NCBI RefSeq assembly: GCF_001641335.1
Contig: NZ_LVEM01000003.1
Location: forward strand, 667,225-731,224
Source of the DNA: Bradyrhizobium stylosanthis
Lineage (GTDB): Bacteria > Pseudomonadota > Alphaproteobacteria > Rhizobiales > Xanthobacteraceae
DNA length: 64,000 nucleotides
Direction of reading: 5' to 3'
Positions 7,195-14,872 of this stretch are shown here, in pieces. Under the pieces are notes generated by a model. It searched no databases. It was given only the letters and a program-made list of their open reading frames with translations, and had not been told where the DNA came from. A program made the translations under genes and the position numbers. Position 1 is the first letter of the stretch. The number at the start of each line of letters is the position of its first letter.

Positions 7195-8449
7195 TGCGGA
7201 CCCTCCCGGCCTCGTCGATGCTCCAAGTCTGCTGGGCGTTGTAGTGAAACAGCGCGTTGGTCCCCATCGCGGCGATGAAGGACTGCCGGTCCGGCTGAAC
7301 GTTGCCCTTCTCGTCGGTCGAGCGGCTCACGATCCTGGTCGGCTTGCCGTCCCAGACCCAATCCATCTGGAAGCGAACCTGCGCCTTCGACAGCACGGGA
7401 AGGCTCAATTGCGCCTGCTTCCACGATTTCGCGCCGTCGGTCGAAATCTCGACCTTCGCGATCTTGCCATGGCCGCTCCAGGCAAGGCCGGAGATGCGAT
7501 TGTAGCCGGGCTGGATCTGCATCATGCCCGATGGCTGGGTGATGACGGAGTTGGTTTCCATTCGCAGCTGGAATTGCCGCGCCTTGCCGTCCGCCAGCAG
7601 CTGAGTGTAACGCGCCGTCTCCCAGCGCGTCATCCAGGGCGCGTTGCCGAACTTGAGGCGGCGAAGCCATTTGATGTTGAGGTTGCCCTCGAAGCCCGGC
7701 ATCAGCAGCCGCATCGGAAAGCCGTGCGCGGGCCGCAGCGGCTCGCCGTTCTGTCCGTAGGCGACGAAGGCCTCGTTCACGATCTCGTCGGTGAGCGGAA
7801 TGCTGCGATCGACACCGGCGCCGTCGCCGCCCTCCGCCAGCATCCAGTTCGCGCCCTTGTCCCTGGCGACGAGGTCGATCAGGAATTTCAGCGGCACGCC
7901 GGTCCATTCATTGGTGCTGACGAGGCCGTGCGTGTTCTGCACGGTCACATCGGGATCGGCCTTCTTCCAGTTCTCCCAGCCGTTGCCGGTGCATTCGATG
8001 AACACCACGCGCGTGACCGATGGCATCCGCTTGAGGTCCTCGACGCTGAACACCAGCGGCTTCGAGACCATGCCGTGAATCAGCAGCCGGTGCTGCGCCG
8101 GATCGATATCTGGCACGCCGGAATGGCTGCGCTCGTAATGCAGATCGGTCGGCGTGATGTTGCCGACCAGCTTCTGATGCGGCGTCTTGGAGTTGATGGC
8201 ATCGCCGGGATCGACATTGCGCTTGCCCGGCGTCGCTTCGGGGATGCGATCGAGCTTGGCGAAGCGCGAGCGTTCGCTGTGGGCGCTGAGATCGGCGCCG
8301 GGTCCACGATCGGGGACGTCGGCCAGCGTTTCGGCATTGGCCTCGGTCGCGGCCGCACCCAGAATTCCTGCCGAGAGGCCTCCCACGAAGCCCCGGCGCG
8401 ATAATTTCGCAGGCCTAGGCAATAGATCAATTGGCGCCCTGGTCGTCAT
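7181..8449 (-). CDS. soxC: Sulfite/sulfane dehydrogenase molybdenum subunit, SoxC-like
   Basis: 422-residue periplasmic molybdopterin enzyme of the sulfite oxidase family. The ATG at 8449 follows GGGAG. A Tat signal is visible (SRRGFVGG, residues 17-24). Residues about 90-270 form the Mo-cofactor domain, with the ligand cysteine C153 in FIECTGNGWENW and HYERSHSGVPDIDP before it; residues about 290-415 form the dimerisation domain. The enzyme oxidises sulfite or a sulfane intermediate and passes electrons to the adjacent cytochrome. SoxC is favoured over SorA because of the HYERSHSGVPDIDP segment and the SoxD-like partner. No soxXYZAB genes are in the window, so the pair may act alone on sulfite. 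Confidence 0.9.
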   Translation of the reverse strand: MTTRAPIDLLPRPAKLSRRGFVGGLSAGILGAAATEANAETLADVPDRGPGADLSAHSERSRFAKLDRIPEATPGKRNVDPGDAINSKTPHQKLVGNITPTDLHYERSHSGVPDIDPAQHRLLIHGMVSKPLVFSVEDLKRMPSVTRVVFIECTGNGWENWKKADPDVTVQNTHGLVSTNEWTGVPLKFLIDLVARDKGANWMLAEGGDGAGVDRSIPLTDEIVNEAFVAYGQNGEPLRPAHGFPMRLLMPGFEGNLNIKWLRRLKFGNAPWMTRWETARYTQLLADGKARQFQLRMETNSVITQPSGMMQIQPGYNRISGLAWSGHGKIAKVEISTDGAKSWKQAQLSLPVLSKAQVRFQMDWVWDGKPTRIVSRSTDEKGNVQPDRQSFIAAMGTNALFHYNAQQTWSIDEAGRVRNVLA

Positions 8450-8586
8450 ATCATCTCCCGTCGATATCGTGCCTTTTGAAAAATCGCGGCAACGTTCATG
8501 CCGCAACATTGACCCAACGCCGCGCAGATTGCTTGTTAGGTTGTGTTAGAAGGAATGAGCGCCGGCGCGCTCACTCCCGAGATCAC

Positions 8587-8925
8587 TCAAGCTTCCTTGA
8601 ACGCCTCGTGCGCACGGGTCGAGTAAACCAGCGCAGCTCCTGCATTGACCGAAATCGCGGCGCCGAGCGCCTCGGCGACCTCGGCTTCGGTCGCGCCGTG
8701 CTTCTTCGCTTCGGCGGCATGGACCGTGATACAGCCGTCGCACCGCAAGCTGATCGCAGCTCCCAGCGCGATCAACTCGCGTGTCTTGGCATCGAGGTGG
8801 CCGGTTTTCGCGCCTGCACCACTGAGAGTCGCGTAGCCCTTCACCGTATCCGGCGCCAGCTTTCCGATTGCGCCGACGCCGGCGACAACCTGGCGGCGGT
8901 AATTGTTCCAGTCGAGCATTGACAT
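8587..8925 (-). CDS. AhpD-like carboxymuconolactone decarboxylase family protein
   Basis: 112-residue protein of the CMD/AhpD family. The ATG at 8925 has AAGGAG seven nt upstream. The diagnostic redox motif CDGCITVH is at residues 62-69 (C-x2-C-x3-H), set in LDAKTRELIALGAAISLRCDGC, and the fold is all-helical throughout. Proteins of this type reduce peroxides or act as disulfide-dependent peroxidase partners; a true decarboxylase lacks the CxxC pair. It is transcribed divergently from the RclR-like regulator gene at 9001, which probably controls it. Confidence 0.88.
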   Translation of the reverse strand: MSMLDWNNYRRQVVAGVGAIGKLAPDTVKGYATLSGAGAKTGHLDAKTRELIALGAAISLRCDGCITVHAAEAKKHGATEAEVAEALGAAISVNAGAALVYSTRAHEAFKEA

Positions 8926-9000
8926 GGCACTCTCCTTGTCTTGATGAGATTGATCTAGAAGCGCTTGCGGTTGCTTGGTATGGCCGGGCGGCTCGCAATC

Positions 9001-9957
9001 ATGTCCGGGCGGATCAAGGGAATGTCGGGGGTGGAAGCCGCGGAATTGTTGAAGGCGATCGTGCCGCTGCTCAGAATCCGGCCGGTGATCGAGGATTCCT
9101 GCAAATTCGGCGGGAACTGGCAGTCGCTCCACGCGCCGAACGGCCGGGGATGGGCGCAATTCCACATGGTCACGCGCGGCGCCTGCGTGGTCGAAAGGCC
9201 CGGCCTGGGCTCGCAGCGGCTCGAGGCCGGCGACATCCTGCTCCTGCCGCATGGCGACAGCCATCTGCTGCGCAGCCGGACCGGCGGCGGCCTCGCGCAG
9301 ATCTCGAGCGAGGTGCGAAACGGCGTGCGGCAGCGCAGCACGGTCGATGCCCGCGTCGATACCGAACTTCTCTGCGGTCGCTTCCTGTTCGAGACCGCGG
9401 AGGAGAACCCGCTGATCGCGGTGCTTCCCGATGAGGTCGTTCTTCACACGGAAGGACAGCCGGTCCTGGAAAGATTTCGGCGCCTGCTGATCGACATCCG
9501 CGACGAGCTGGACGCAGGACGAGCCGGATCCGAGATGGTGGCGGCCGACCTTGCACGCGCGTTGTTCGTCATGATGCTCCGGGACCATTTGACGAACACT
9601 GCCCCCGCCGACGGCACGGTGTCGCTGTTGCAGGACCGCACCACGGCGCGGGTCGTGCTGGCGTTGCTGGACGATCTCTCCCGGGACTGGACGCTCGACG
9701 AGATGGCGGCTGTCGCAATCTGCTCCCGCGCGAGCCTGGTGCGCGCCTTTCGCAAGGCGGCGGGGACTGCGCCGATGACATTCCTGTCCGATCTGCGGTT
9801 GACGACTGCGCGCAAACGGCTGGCCGGCACCTCCGATTCCATCGCAGAGATCGCGAGTGAGGTCGGCTATGCGTCCGAGGGAGCCTTGAGCAAGGCCATC
9901 ATGCGCAAATACGGCGTACGGCCGGGCGCGCTGAGGATGGCGGAGAACGGGCCATAG
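9001..9957 (+). CDS. AraC-family regulator with cupin sensor domain, RclR-like
   Basis: About 318 residues. The N-terminal cupin (residues 25-210) contains EDSCKFGGNWQSLH, LEAGDILLLPHGDSHLL and LLCGRFLFE; the C-terminal AraC domain has two helix-turn-helices (TLDEMAAVAICSRASLVRAFRKAAGTAP and SIAEIASEVGYASEGALSKAIMRKYGVRPG). From memory, E. coli RclR senses reactive chlorine through cysteines in the corresponding places (Cys-x-x-Gly-x-x-Trp-Gln and a CG motif before the strand), and both are present here. Several starts are possible (8980, 9001, 9022); 9022 has AAGGGA too close and 9001 has GGGCGG at a normal distance. It faces the AhpD-like gene. Confidence 0.82.
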   Translation: MSGRIKGMSGVEAAELLKAIVPLLRIRPVIEDSCKFGGNWQSLHAPNGRGWAQFHMVTRGACVVERPGLGSQRLEAGDILLLPHGDSHLLRSRTGGGLAQISSEVRNGVRQRSTVDARVDTELLCGRFLFETAEENPLIAVLPDEVVLHTEGQPVLERFRRLLIDIRDELDAGRAGSEMVAADLARALFVMMLRDHLTNTAPADGTVSLLQDRTTARVVLALLDDLSRDWTLDEMAAVAICSRASLVRAFRKAAGTAPMTFLSDLRLTTARKRLAGTSDSIAEIASEVGYASEGALSKAIMRKYGVRPGALRMAENGP

Positions 9958-10037
9958 CAGCGGCCCGAGCTGCGGCGCCGCACGAATAATCGCTCCGGCA
10001 TGGTGACGCGCGGCTTCGAAAGAGGCTATCTGACGCC

Positions 10038-10535
10038 ATGGAGCACTTCAGCACAGATCGACTGAGCGCCGAAAGGCTGAACGAAAGTCACCTCGCCGAC
10101 CTCGTCGCGCTGCATCTCGATGCCGAGGTGTCGCGCTATCTCGGCGGCGTGCGCTCGGCGGACGTGACCAAGGCCTATCTCGACGTCAACATGGCCCATT
10201 GGGACCAACACGGCTTCGGGCTGTGGGCGCTGCGAACGAAAGACGGCGCGTTCGCCGGACGCGCGGGCCTTCGTCACATCCTGCTGGATGACGTCGACGA
10301 GGTCGAGATCGCCTACGCGTTCAAGCGCGGTGCCTGGGGCCTGGGATTTGCGAGCGAGATCGCCACCGCCATGACCGAGATCGGGCTTTCGCACCTCAAA
10401 CTGCCCTCGCTGATCGGCCTGGTGTTTGCCGAGAACGCTGCATCCCGCCGCGTGCTGGAGAAGTCGGACTACCTGCTCGAGCGGAGCATGGTCCGCCAGG
10501 GCCATGACGCCGTGATCTACCGCATCCGGCGGTGA
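10038..10535 (+). CDS. GNAT-family N-acetyltransferase (RimJ/RimL type)
   Basis: 165-residue acetyl-CoA-dependent acetyltransferase. It shows the Acetyltransf_3 layout: TDRLSAERLNESHLADLVALH at the start, GFGLWALRTKDGAFAGRAGLRH (strands 3-4), VEIAYAFKRGAWGLGFASEIATAM with the acetyl-CoA loop in R-G-A-W-G-L-G-F-A, and IGLVFAENAASRRVLEKSDYLLE, the NxxSxRxLEK signature that closes the fold. The substrate cannot be deduced; family members modify ribosomal proteins, amines or antibiotics. It stands alone, 13 nt from the end of the convergent cupin gene. Confidence 0.9.
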   Translation: MEHFSTDRLSAERLNESHLADLVALHLDAEVSRYLGGVRSADVTKAYLDVNMAHWDQHGFGLWALRTKDGAFAGRAGLRHILLDDVDEVEIAYAFKRGAWGLGFASEIATAMTEIGLSHLKLPSLIGLVFAENAASRRVLEKSDYLLERSMVRQGHDAVIYRIRR

Positions 10536-10548
10536 GAACCCGGCAACC

Positions 10549-10920
10549 TCACGGCTCCAGCGTGTAGGAGCGCCCGGGTTCGAGCACGTAGATGGTCAGG
10601 AAGCGGAGCGGACGCTCCGGGTCGCAATTGCGAAACAGGGTGTGCGGAACATCCGCCCGGTCCTGCAATGTCTCGCCGGCCCGGTATCGCCGCGGTTCGT
10701 CGCTGCCATAGGCGGATTCGGCAACGCCTTCCACAATGTAGATCGCGCCGGCGACGGGATGAAGGTGAAGCGGAGCCGTGCCGCCCGGCGGATAGGTGAC
10801 CTCGACGACCATGAGCTCCTTGTCGCCACCGGGCAATGGCAGCCGTTCGAGAACCTTGCGCGTGACGCCGGCAAACCCGGCCCGCTGGGCGTCAACCCGG
10901 CCGTCATTCGGTTGATTCAT
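10549..10920 (-). CDS. Small cupin-domain protein
   Basis: 123-residue single-domain cupin. The barrel motifs are PPGGTAPLHLHPVAGAIYIVEGVAE (first metal motif with two His) and YRAGETLQDRADVPHTLFRN (second motif with one His); beta strands follow to the end. Proteins of this size bind a metal and can be dioxygenases, isomerases or sensors; no function is implied by the sequence. It lies 71 nt downstream of the TetR gene and on the same strand, so it may be read through from it and be linked to the SDR enzyme on the other side. Confidence 0.85.
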   Translation of the reverse strand: MNQPNDGRVDAQRAGFAGVTRKVLERLPLPGGDKELMVVEVTYPPGGTAPLHLHPVAGAIYIVEGVAESAYGSDEPRRYRAGETLQDRADVPHTLFRNCDPERPLRFLTIYVLEPGRSYTLEP

Positions 10921-10991
10921 GGAGCACCTGTCTCGTCGAGACCTGACCGGCAGACCTGACCTGCAGACTTCACCTGCAGACTTGGCTATTT

Positions 10992-11600
10992 TTAGGCCCC
11001 GCCCGGCCACGCCGCCATGGCCGTTTTCGCCGCGCCTCTCAACTCCGCCGCCGTCGCACCGTCCTTGGCCTGGATGGCCATGCCCTGGATGACGCTGAGA
11101 TAGAACCGGCCCAGCGCCTCGACGTCCACTGCATCGGACAATTCGCCATTGGCGATCGCGGCCTCCAGCCGTGCGCGCAAGCTGTCCAGCAGGTCGAGCC
11201 TCACCTTCCTGACCGCACGCGTGATGGCGGCCGGCCATTCGTCACTGACGGCTCCCAGCGCCACCATGCAGCCTGCGGGCGACGTGCGGGACTTCGGCAG
11301 CGCCTCGGCCATGCCGATCAGCAGATTCTCCACGCCGGCTCGCGCGGTGGCACCTTCCCCGAGCTTGTCCCAGACCGCCTGCCCCTCGGTGGCGACGTAA
11401 TGCTCGAAAGCGGCGAGATAAAGCGCCTCTTTGCTCTCGAAGGCGGCATAGAGGCTGGGCGAGCGGACGCCCATGGCGTCGCAGAGGTCGTGCATCGAGG
11501 CTGCCTCGAAGCCCTTGCGCCAGAACAGGAACATGGCGGCTTCGAGTGCTGCGTCCCGGTCAAATTCCCGCGGCCGGCCTGCCATCGCGTGCTGTCCCAT
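10992..11600 (-). CDS. TetR-family repressor divergent from an SDR gene
   Basis: 202-residue TetR/AcrR repressor. The DNA-binding part is AALEAAMFLFWRKGFEAASMHDLCDAMGVRSPSLYAAFESKEALYLAAF, with the SLYAAFESKE signature; the C-terminal ligand domain is helical (ENLLIGMAEALPKSRTSPAGCMVALGAV). The type with CDAMGVRSPSLYAAF is frequent in repressors of oxidoreductase genes. Its start (11600, or 11585 at MAGRPREF) faces the SDR gene at 11698, and a 24-bp palindrome plus an extra half-site lie in the 97-bp gap, so autoregulation and repression of the SDR gene are likely. Confidence 0.88.
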   Translation of the reverse strand: MGQHAMAGRPREFDRDAALEAAMFLFWRKGFEAASMHDLCDAMGVRSPSLYAAFESKEALYLAAFEHYVATEGQAVWDKLGEGATARAGVENLLIGMAEALPKSRTSPAGCMVALGAVSDEWPAAITRAVRKVRLDLLDSLRARLEAAIANGELSDAVDVEALGRFYLSVIQGMAIQAKDGATAAELRGAAKTAMAAWPGGA

Positions 11601-11607
11601 CGTTCAT

Positions 11608-11685
11608 TTCTGTAATGATCAACACATAATTGACTTGACCGTTTCCTTCAAGGCCACACATATTCTGTGTCGATCGTTACAGAAT
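11608..11685. promoter_or_regulatory. Probable TetR operator between tetR and the SDR gene
   Basis: ATTCTGT (11662-11668) and ACAGAAT (11679-11685) form a perfect inverted repeat with a 10-bp centre, 12 bp before the SDR start. The motif TTCTGTAA(C/T)GATC is also found at 11608-11620, just before the TetR start, in the opposite sense to the right arm. This is the pattern expected for one repressor controlling both promoters. Confidence 0.65.
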
Positions 11686-11697
11686 TGGAGAGGACAA

Positions 11698-12435
11698 ATG
11701 ACACTGCAAGGAAAACGGGCCCTGGTGACGGGCGCCAGCAGAGGTATCGGTGCAGCCATCGCGAAGACGCTGGCCGCGGAAGGCGCCGATGTCGCGATCA
11801 CCTACGAGAAGTCGGCAGACAGCGCTGCGAAGGTCGTCGACGCGATCAGGGCCGGCGGACGCAAGGCCGTGGCGATCCAGGCCGACAGCGCCGATGTCGC
11901 CGCCGTTCAGGCCTCTGTCGCCAAGACCGTCGCGGAGCTGGGCGGACTCGACATCCTGGTCAACAACGCCGGAATTCTCCGCCTGGGCGGCCTCAACGAC
12001 ATCGCGCTCGCCGACATCGATGCGCTGCTGAACGTCAACGTCCGGTCCCCGATCGTGGCGAGCAAGGCCGCGCTGCCCTATCTCGGCAAGGGCGGCCGCA
12101 TCATCACCATCGGCAGTTATTTCGCCGACCGCGTGCCCTCGCCGGTGCTTGGCATGTATGCGGCATCGAAATCGGCGCTGACAGCCTTCACCAAGGCCCT
12201 GGCCCGCGAGCTCGGCCCCAGGGACGTCACCGTCAATCTGGTGCAGCCGGGCTCGATCGACACCGACATGAACCCGGCGCACGGACCGACCGCGGAGACG
12301 TTGAAGCAGTTCATGGCGCTCGGCCGGTACGGCGCGACGGACGACATCGCGAGCGCAGTTGCGTTCCTGGCGAGCGCAAAGGCCAAATACATCACGGGCA
12401 CGACATTGACCGTGGATGGCGGCGCCAACGCGTAA
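11698..12435 (+). CDS. Short-chain dehydrogenase/reductase
   Basis: 245-residue classical SDR. The NAD(P) site TGASRGIGAAIAKTL is at residues 11-25, NNAG at about 88, the catalytic Ser in ITIGSYF, and Tyr/Lys in YAASK; the C-terminal GTTLTVDGGANA is typical of FabG-like enzymes. The Tyr after the first beta strand (AITYEKS) is compatible with NADPH. The substrate is unknown. GGAGAGGACAA precedes the ATG. It is controlled most likely by the divergent TetR repressor and may work with the small cupin gene. Confidence 0.93.
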   Translation: MTLQGKRALVTGASRGIGAAIAKTLAAEGADVAITYEKSADSAAKVVDAIRAGGRKAVAIQADSADVAAVQASVAKTVAELGGLDILVNNAGILRLGGLNDIALADIDALLNVNVRSPIVASKAALPYLGKGGRIITIGSYFADRVPSPVLGMYAASKSALTAFTKALARELGPRDVTVNLVQPGSIDTDMNPAHGPTAETLKQFMALGRYGATDDIASAVAFLASAKAKYITGTTLTVDGGANA

Positions 12436-12472
12436 GCATGCGTGACGCGCCGTGCCCCGCGGCAATGCGCGC

Positions 12473-12510
12473 ATCGACAACGCCCCGTCCCGGGACGCGG
12501 CGTTGTCGAT
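12473..12510. repeat. Near-perfect 38-bp palindrome downstream of the SDR gene
   Basis: ATCGACAACGCC (12473-12484) pairs with GGCGTTGTCGAT (12499-12510), and the centre GTCCCGGGAC is itself palindromic, so almost the whole 38 bp can fold. No T-run follows on either strand, so it is not a standard Rho-independent terminator; it may protect the 3' end of the SDR transcript or be a mobile palindrome. Confidence 0.5.
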
Positions 12511-12635
12511 TGCGGGGATCCACGGTTTCATGCCGCGAACCTGAACAGACATTCAAGAAAGTTTCGTCCCTGTTCCTGCAACGGGTCGTGGCCGCAGCCG
12601 TTGACCCCGCGACGATGCAGACCAAGGAGGAACAG

Positions 12636-12869
12636 ATGAGGAAGCTCACTTACGCTCTTGCGGCGGCAGCGACGCTCGCAATCGGTGCCCCCACCATCGC
12701 CAACGCGGCCGGTTTCGGTGTCTATGTCGGCGGCGACAGGGACTATTATGACGGCCCGCGCGCGCGGATCTACGAGCATGACCGCGGCTGGCATCGTGGC
12801 TGGTACCATCGAGACCGCGACTACGACCGCGGCATCGTGATCCGCCGCCACCATCACTGGGACGATTAG
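12636..12869 (+). CDS. Small secreted His/Arg/Asp-rich protein
   Basis: 77-residue exported protein. AAGGAGG lies five nt before the ATG, the strongest ribosome-binding site in this area. Residues 1-23 are a signal peptide (KLTYALAAAATLAIGAPTIANA). The mature chain is dense in Asp, Arg, His and Tyr, with HDRGWHRGWYHRDRDYDRG and a C-terminal RRHHHWDD that could bind metal ions. Similar short proteins are abundant in Bradyrhizobium; no function is established. It has its own intrinsic terminator. Confidence 0.85.
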   Translation: MRKLTYALAAAATLAIGAPTIANAAGFGVYVGGDRDYYDGPRARIYEHDRGWHRGWYHRDRDYDRGIVIRRHHHWDD

Positions 12870-12892
12870 TGCGAGCAGCACGATCGAACTGG

Positions 12893-12918
12893 AAGGCCCC
12901 GCTTCGGCGGGGCCTTTT
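12893..12918 (+). terminator. Intrinsic terminator after the small secreted protein
   Basis: AAGGCCCCGC (12893-12902) and GCGGGGCCTT (12907-12916) form a 10-bp stem with a 4-base TTCG loop, followed by a short T-run (12915-12918). The UUCG tetraloop makes it especially stable. Confidence 0.85.
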
Positions 12919-12940
12919 GCGTTGAAGCGCAGGGGCACGG

Positions 12941-14131
12941 CTACAGCGGCAGCCTGATCCGTGCCTTCAGTCCGTCAGGCTCGAAGTTCAGCTCGACGCG
13001 GGCATCGAGTTGATGCGGAAGCAGCCGCTTCAGGAGCTGCGTGCCGAAGCCCGTCCGGGCGGGCTCGACGATGAAGCGCAGATCGCGCTCGTTCCACTCG
13101 AACTGGAGGTCGCCACCGGTGCGATACCAGTCGACCTCCAGCCGTCCGCCACGCGCGGACAGCGCGCCGTGCTTCACCGCATTGGTGGTCAGTTCGTGGA
13201 TCGCCATGCCGAACGACACCGCCACCTGCGCCGGCAGATCGACGTCCGGGCCCGCAACCAGAAGACGGCCATCGTCGCGGTCGGCGTAGATCGACAGCTC
13301 GTTCTCGACGAGCTGGCGCAGCGGCACCTGGCCCTGGGCGCCGTCGGTGAGGAGCGAATGCGTCCTGGACAACGCGGCGATACGGCCGGTGAAGGATTTC
13401 TCGAACTCCTCGAGCGTGCCGGCGCGCCTGACCGTGAAGCCCGCCAGCGCCTGAACGGTCGCAAGATTGTTCTTGATGCGGTGCTCGAGTTCGCGGACCA
13501 GAACGGACAGATGCCGCTCGCTCTCGTTGAGTCTTGCGGTCTCGTCGCGGCCGGTCGCCTGGGCGGACCAGCCATTGCCCTCGCAAGCAATCGTGAAGTC
13601 ATGGCGGCAGACCACGTCGAGTACCTCCTGCGGCCCGCAACGGTCGAGACAATAGCTGCACATCGAGATCATGCGGCGGCCCTTGAGCCCGCGTGTGACG
13701 CGCGCCTCGTAGTCCTGGAAGTCGGCCCATTGGCCGGGTTCGACCCAGCCGATATTGCCGTTGGTCCGAAAGCCGCTGTAGCCGTCGGCGCGGGCCTGCG
13801 CTTCGCTGCGGAGAAGGCCTTCGACGATCTGCACGCCGTCGATGCGGCTTCCCGCCGCGTACCAGGTGCGCACATCGTGAATCTCGATCTGCTTTAACAG
13901 CTCGCGCCGATCGAAATCGCCGACCGCCGACCGCAGCGCGCTGCGGGCATCATCGGCGCCAAAGGGGTCCATCGCGACGAGCAGGCAACGCTCGCCATTC
14001 TCCAGCCCGGCCTTGAAGTACGGCACGAGCGTCTCGCGCAACTGGTCGCCGCTGCCGAAGAACTGGCACAGATGCGTGCCCCAGGGCAGCTGGTCGATCC
14101 CCGCAAGGCCGGTCGGCGCATGATCAGACAT
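12941..14131 (-). CDS. MEDS-domain sensor histidine kinase (HWE/HisKA_2 family)
   Basis: 396-residue cytosolic histidine kinase. The ATG at 14131 follows GGGAG. Residues 12-185 are a MEDS (DcmR-like) sensory domain: LPWGTHLCQFFGSGDQLRETLVPYFKAGLENGERCLL and the CSYCLDRCGP cysteine cluster are characteristic. The phosphoacceptor box is LEHRIKNNLATVQALAGF with His217, and the ATPase part has AIHELTTNAVKHGALS (N-box) and GFGTQLLKRLL. The family is usually cytosolic and often feeds the general stress response. The Cys-x2-Cys-x3-Cys segment could respond to redox state or metal, which is an inference. No response regulator gene is adjacent. Confidence 0.9.
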   Translation of the reverse strand: MSDHAPTGLAGIDQLPWGTHLCQFFGSGDQLRETLVPYFKAGLENGERCLLVAMDPFGADDARSALRSAVGDFDRRELLKQIEIHDVRTWYAAGSRIDGVQIVEGLLRSEAQARADGYSGFRTNGNIGWVEPGQWADFQDYEARVTRGLKGRRMISMCSYCLDRCGPQEVLDVVCRHDFTIACEGNGWSAQATGRDETARLNESERHLSVLVRELEHRIKNNLATVQALAGFTVRRAGTLEEFEKSFTGRIAALSRTHSLLTDGAQGQVPLRQLVENELSIYADRDDGRLLVAGPDVDLPAQVAVSFGMAIHELTTNAVKHGALSARGGRLEVDWYRTGGDLQFEWNERDLRFIVEPARTGFGTQLLKRLLPHQLDARVELNFEPDGLKARIRLPL

Positions 14132-14282
14132 CGTCTCTCTCCCGGATTCCCGATCGCATGTCGACGCGGAATCCAGGTTGAATCCAATCTCTGGGAGCGG
14201 CCGCGTCTGCGTCACTGGTCCGCGCGGAGCGCAGAGGCTATCCGCAAGGTTTGGCGGGCTTTCGCGGTTCCGTATGTTCACT

Positions 14283-14304
14283 TCTGAACGTTGCGGCGTT
14301 CAGA
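14283..14304. promoter_or_regulatory. Inverted repeat upstream of the MEDS kinase gene
   Basis: TCTGAACG (14283-14290) and CGTTCAGA (14297-14304) are perfect 8-bp arms around a 6-bp centre. The repeat lies about 12 bp upstream, in the minus-strand sense, of a GGAAC-N17-CCTT element that differs from the EcfG consensus GGAAC-N16/17-CGTT by one base. It may be an operator. Confidence 0.4.
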
Positions 14305-14457
14305 CACATCATGTCAGGCCTGCAGGGAACACGAGCCGCGTTGGGCTGACGTTCATCCGCGACGATGTGCGCCGGAGAAGTCGTGGCCCGGTTCGAGCGC
14401 GGAGAAATTCGGGAGTGATTGCGCCAGTCTGCGGAGCGATGACGGCACTCAGAATTC

Positions 14458-14543
14458 CGTCATTGCGAACGAAGCGAAGCAATCCAGACTTTTCCGTGGA
14501 AACCGCCTGGATTGCTTCGTCGCAAGGGCTCCTCGCAATGACG
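14458..14543. repeat. Dispersed palindrome, CGTCATTGCGA family
   Basis: The unit begins CGTCATTGCGAACGAAGCG and ends GCTCCTCGCAATGACG, with an inner pair of arms containing AGCAATCCAG and CTGGATTGCT. This intergenic palindrome type is very common in Bradyrhizobium genomes and forms a long hairpin in RNA. Only one copy is seen in this window. Confidence 0.8.
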
Positions 14544-14601
14544 ACGGAGAGGCAATCGCGCAGTCCGGATGGAGCGAAGGCGATCCGGGCCGCGACGTGT
14601 C

Positions 14602-14844
14602 TTACCTGAAATAGCCCAGCACGAGATCGACGTCCGCGCTGCGGGCCACCGTGCCGTTCAGCTCGGCATCGATGACGCGGCGGCAGGCTTCGATCGCGGC
14701 GTGGTCGCCGAGATCGTTGGCGGCTTCGAGCACGAGCCAGGCGGCGTCGACCGAGGCCTTGTCGGGCGCTCCGCCGTCGGGATCGACGGCAACAGGCTTG
14801 TTGAGGCTCTTCTTGCGAACTGCGGTGCCGAATTGAGGCAACAT
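14602..14844 (-). CDS. Small hypothetical protein downstream of DUF2336 gene
   Basis: 80-residue soluble protein beginning MLPQFGTAVRKKSLNKP. The ATG at 14844 has GGGGAG about nine nt upstream. The second half is helical and acidic (ASVDAAWLVLEAANDLGDHAAIEACRRVIDAEL), ending VDLVLGYFR. No signal or membrane segment is seen, and I do not recognise a family. It starts 28 nt after the DUF2336 gene on the same strand, so the two are probably one operon. Confidence 0.75.
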   Translation of the reverse strand: MLPQFGTAVRKKSLNKPVAVDPDGGAPDKASVDAAWLVLEAANDLGDHAAIEACRRVIDAELNGTVARSADVDLVLGYFR

Positions 14845-14872
14845 TGCAAATACTCCCCTCTCGAATTCCTGC

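Larger units (their letters stand above)
14132..14601. other. Intergenic region with inverted repeat and palindromic repeat
   Basis: Region of 470 bases upstream of the kinase gene and downstream of the 80-residue gene. It holds the inverted repeat at 14283-14304, a sigma-EcfG-like pair (GGAAC at 14267-14271, CCTT at 14246-14249, minus strand) and the dispersed palindrome at 14458-14543. No gene is supported. Confidence 0.5.

Noticed and set aside
7181..8449. SorA-type sulfite dehydrogenase
   Set aside because: The RSHSGVPDIDP segment and the SoxD-like cytochrome favour SoxC, though activity on sulfite alone remains possible.
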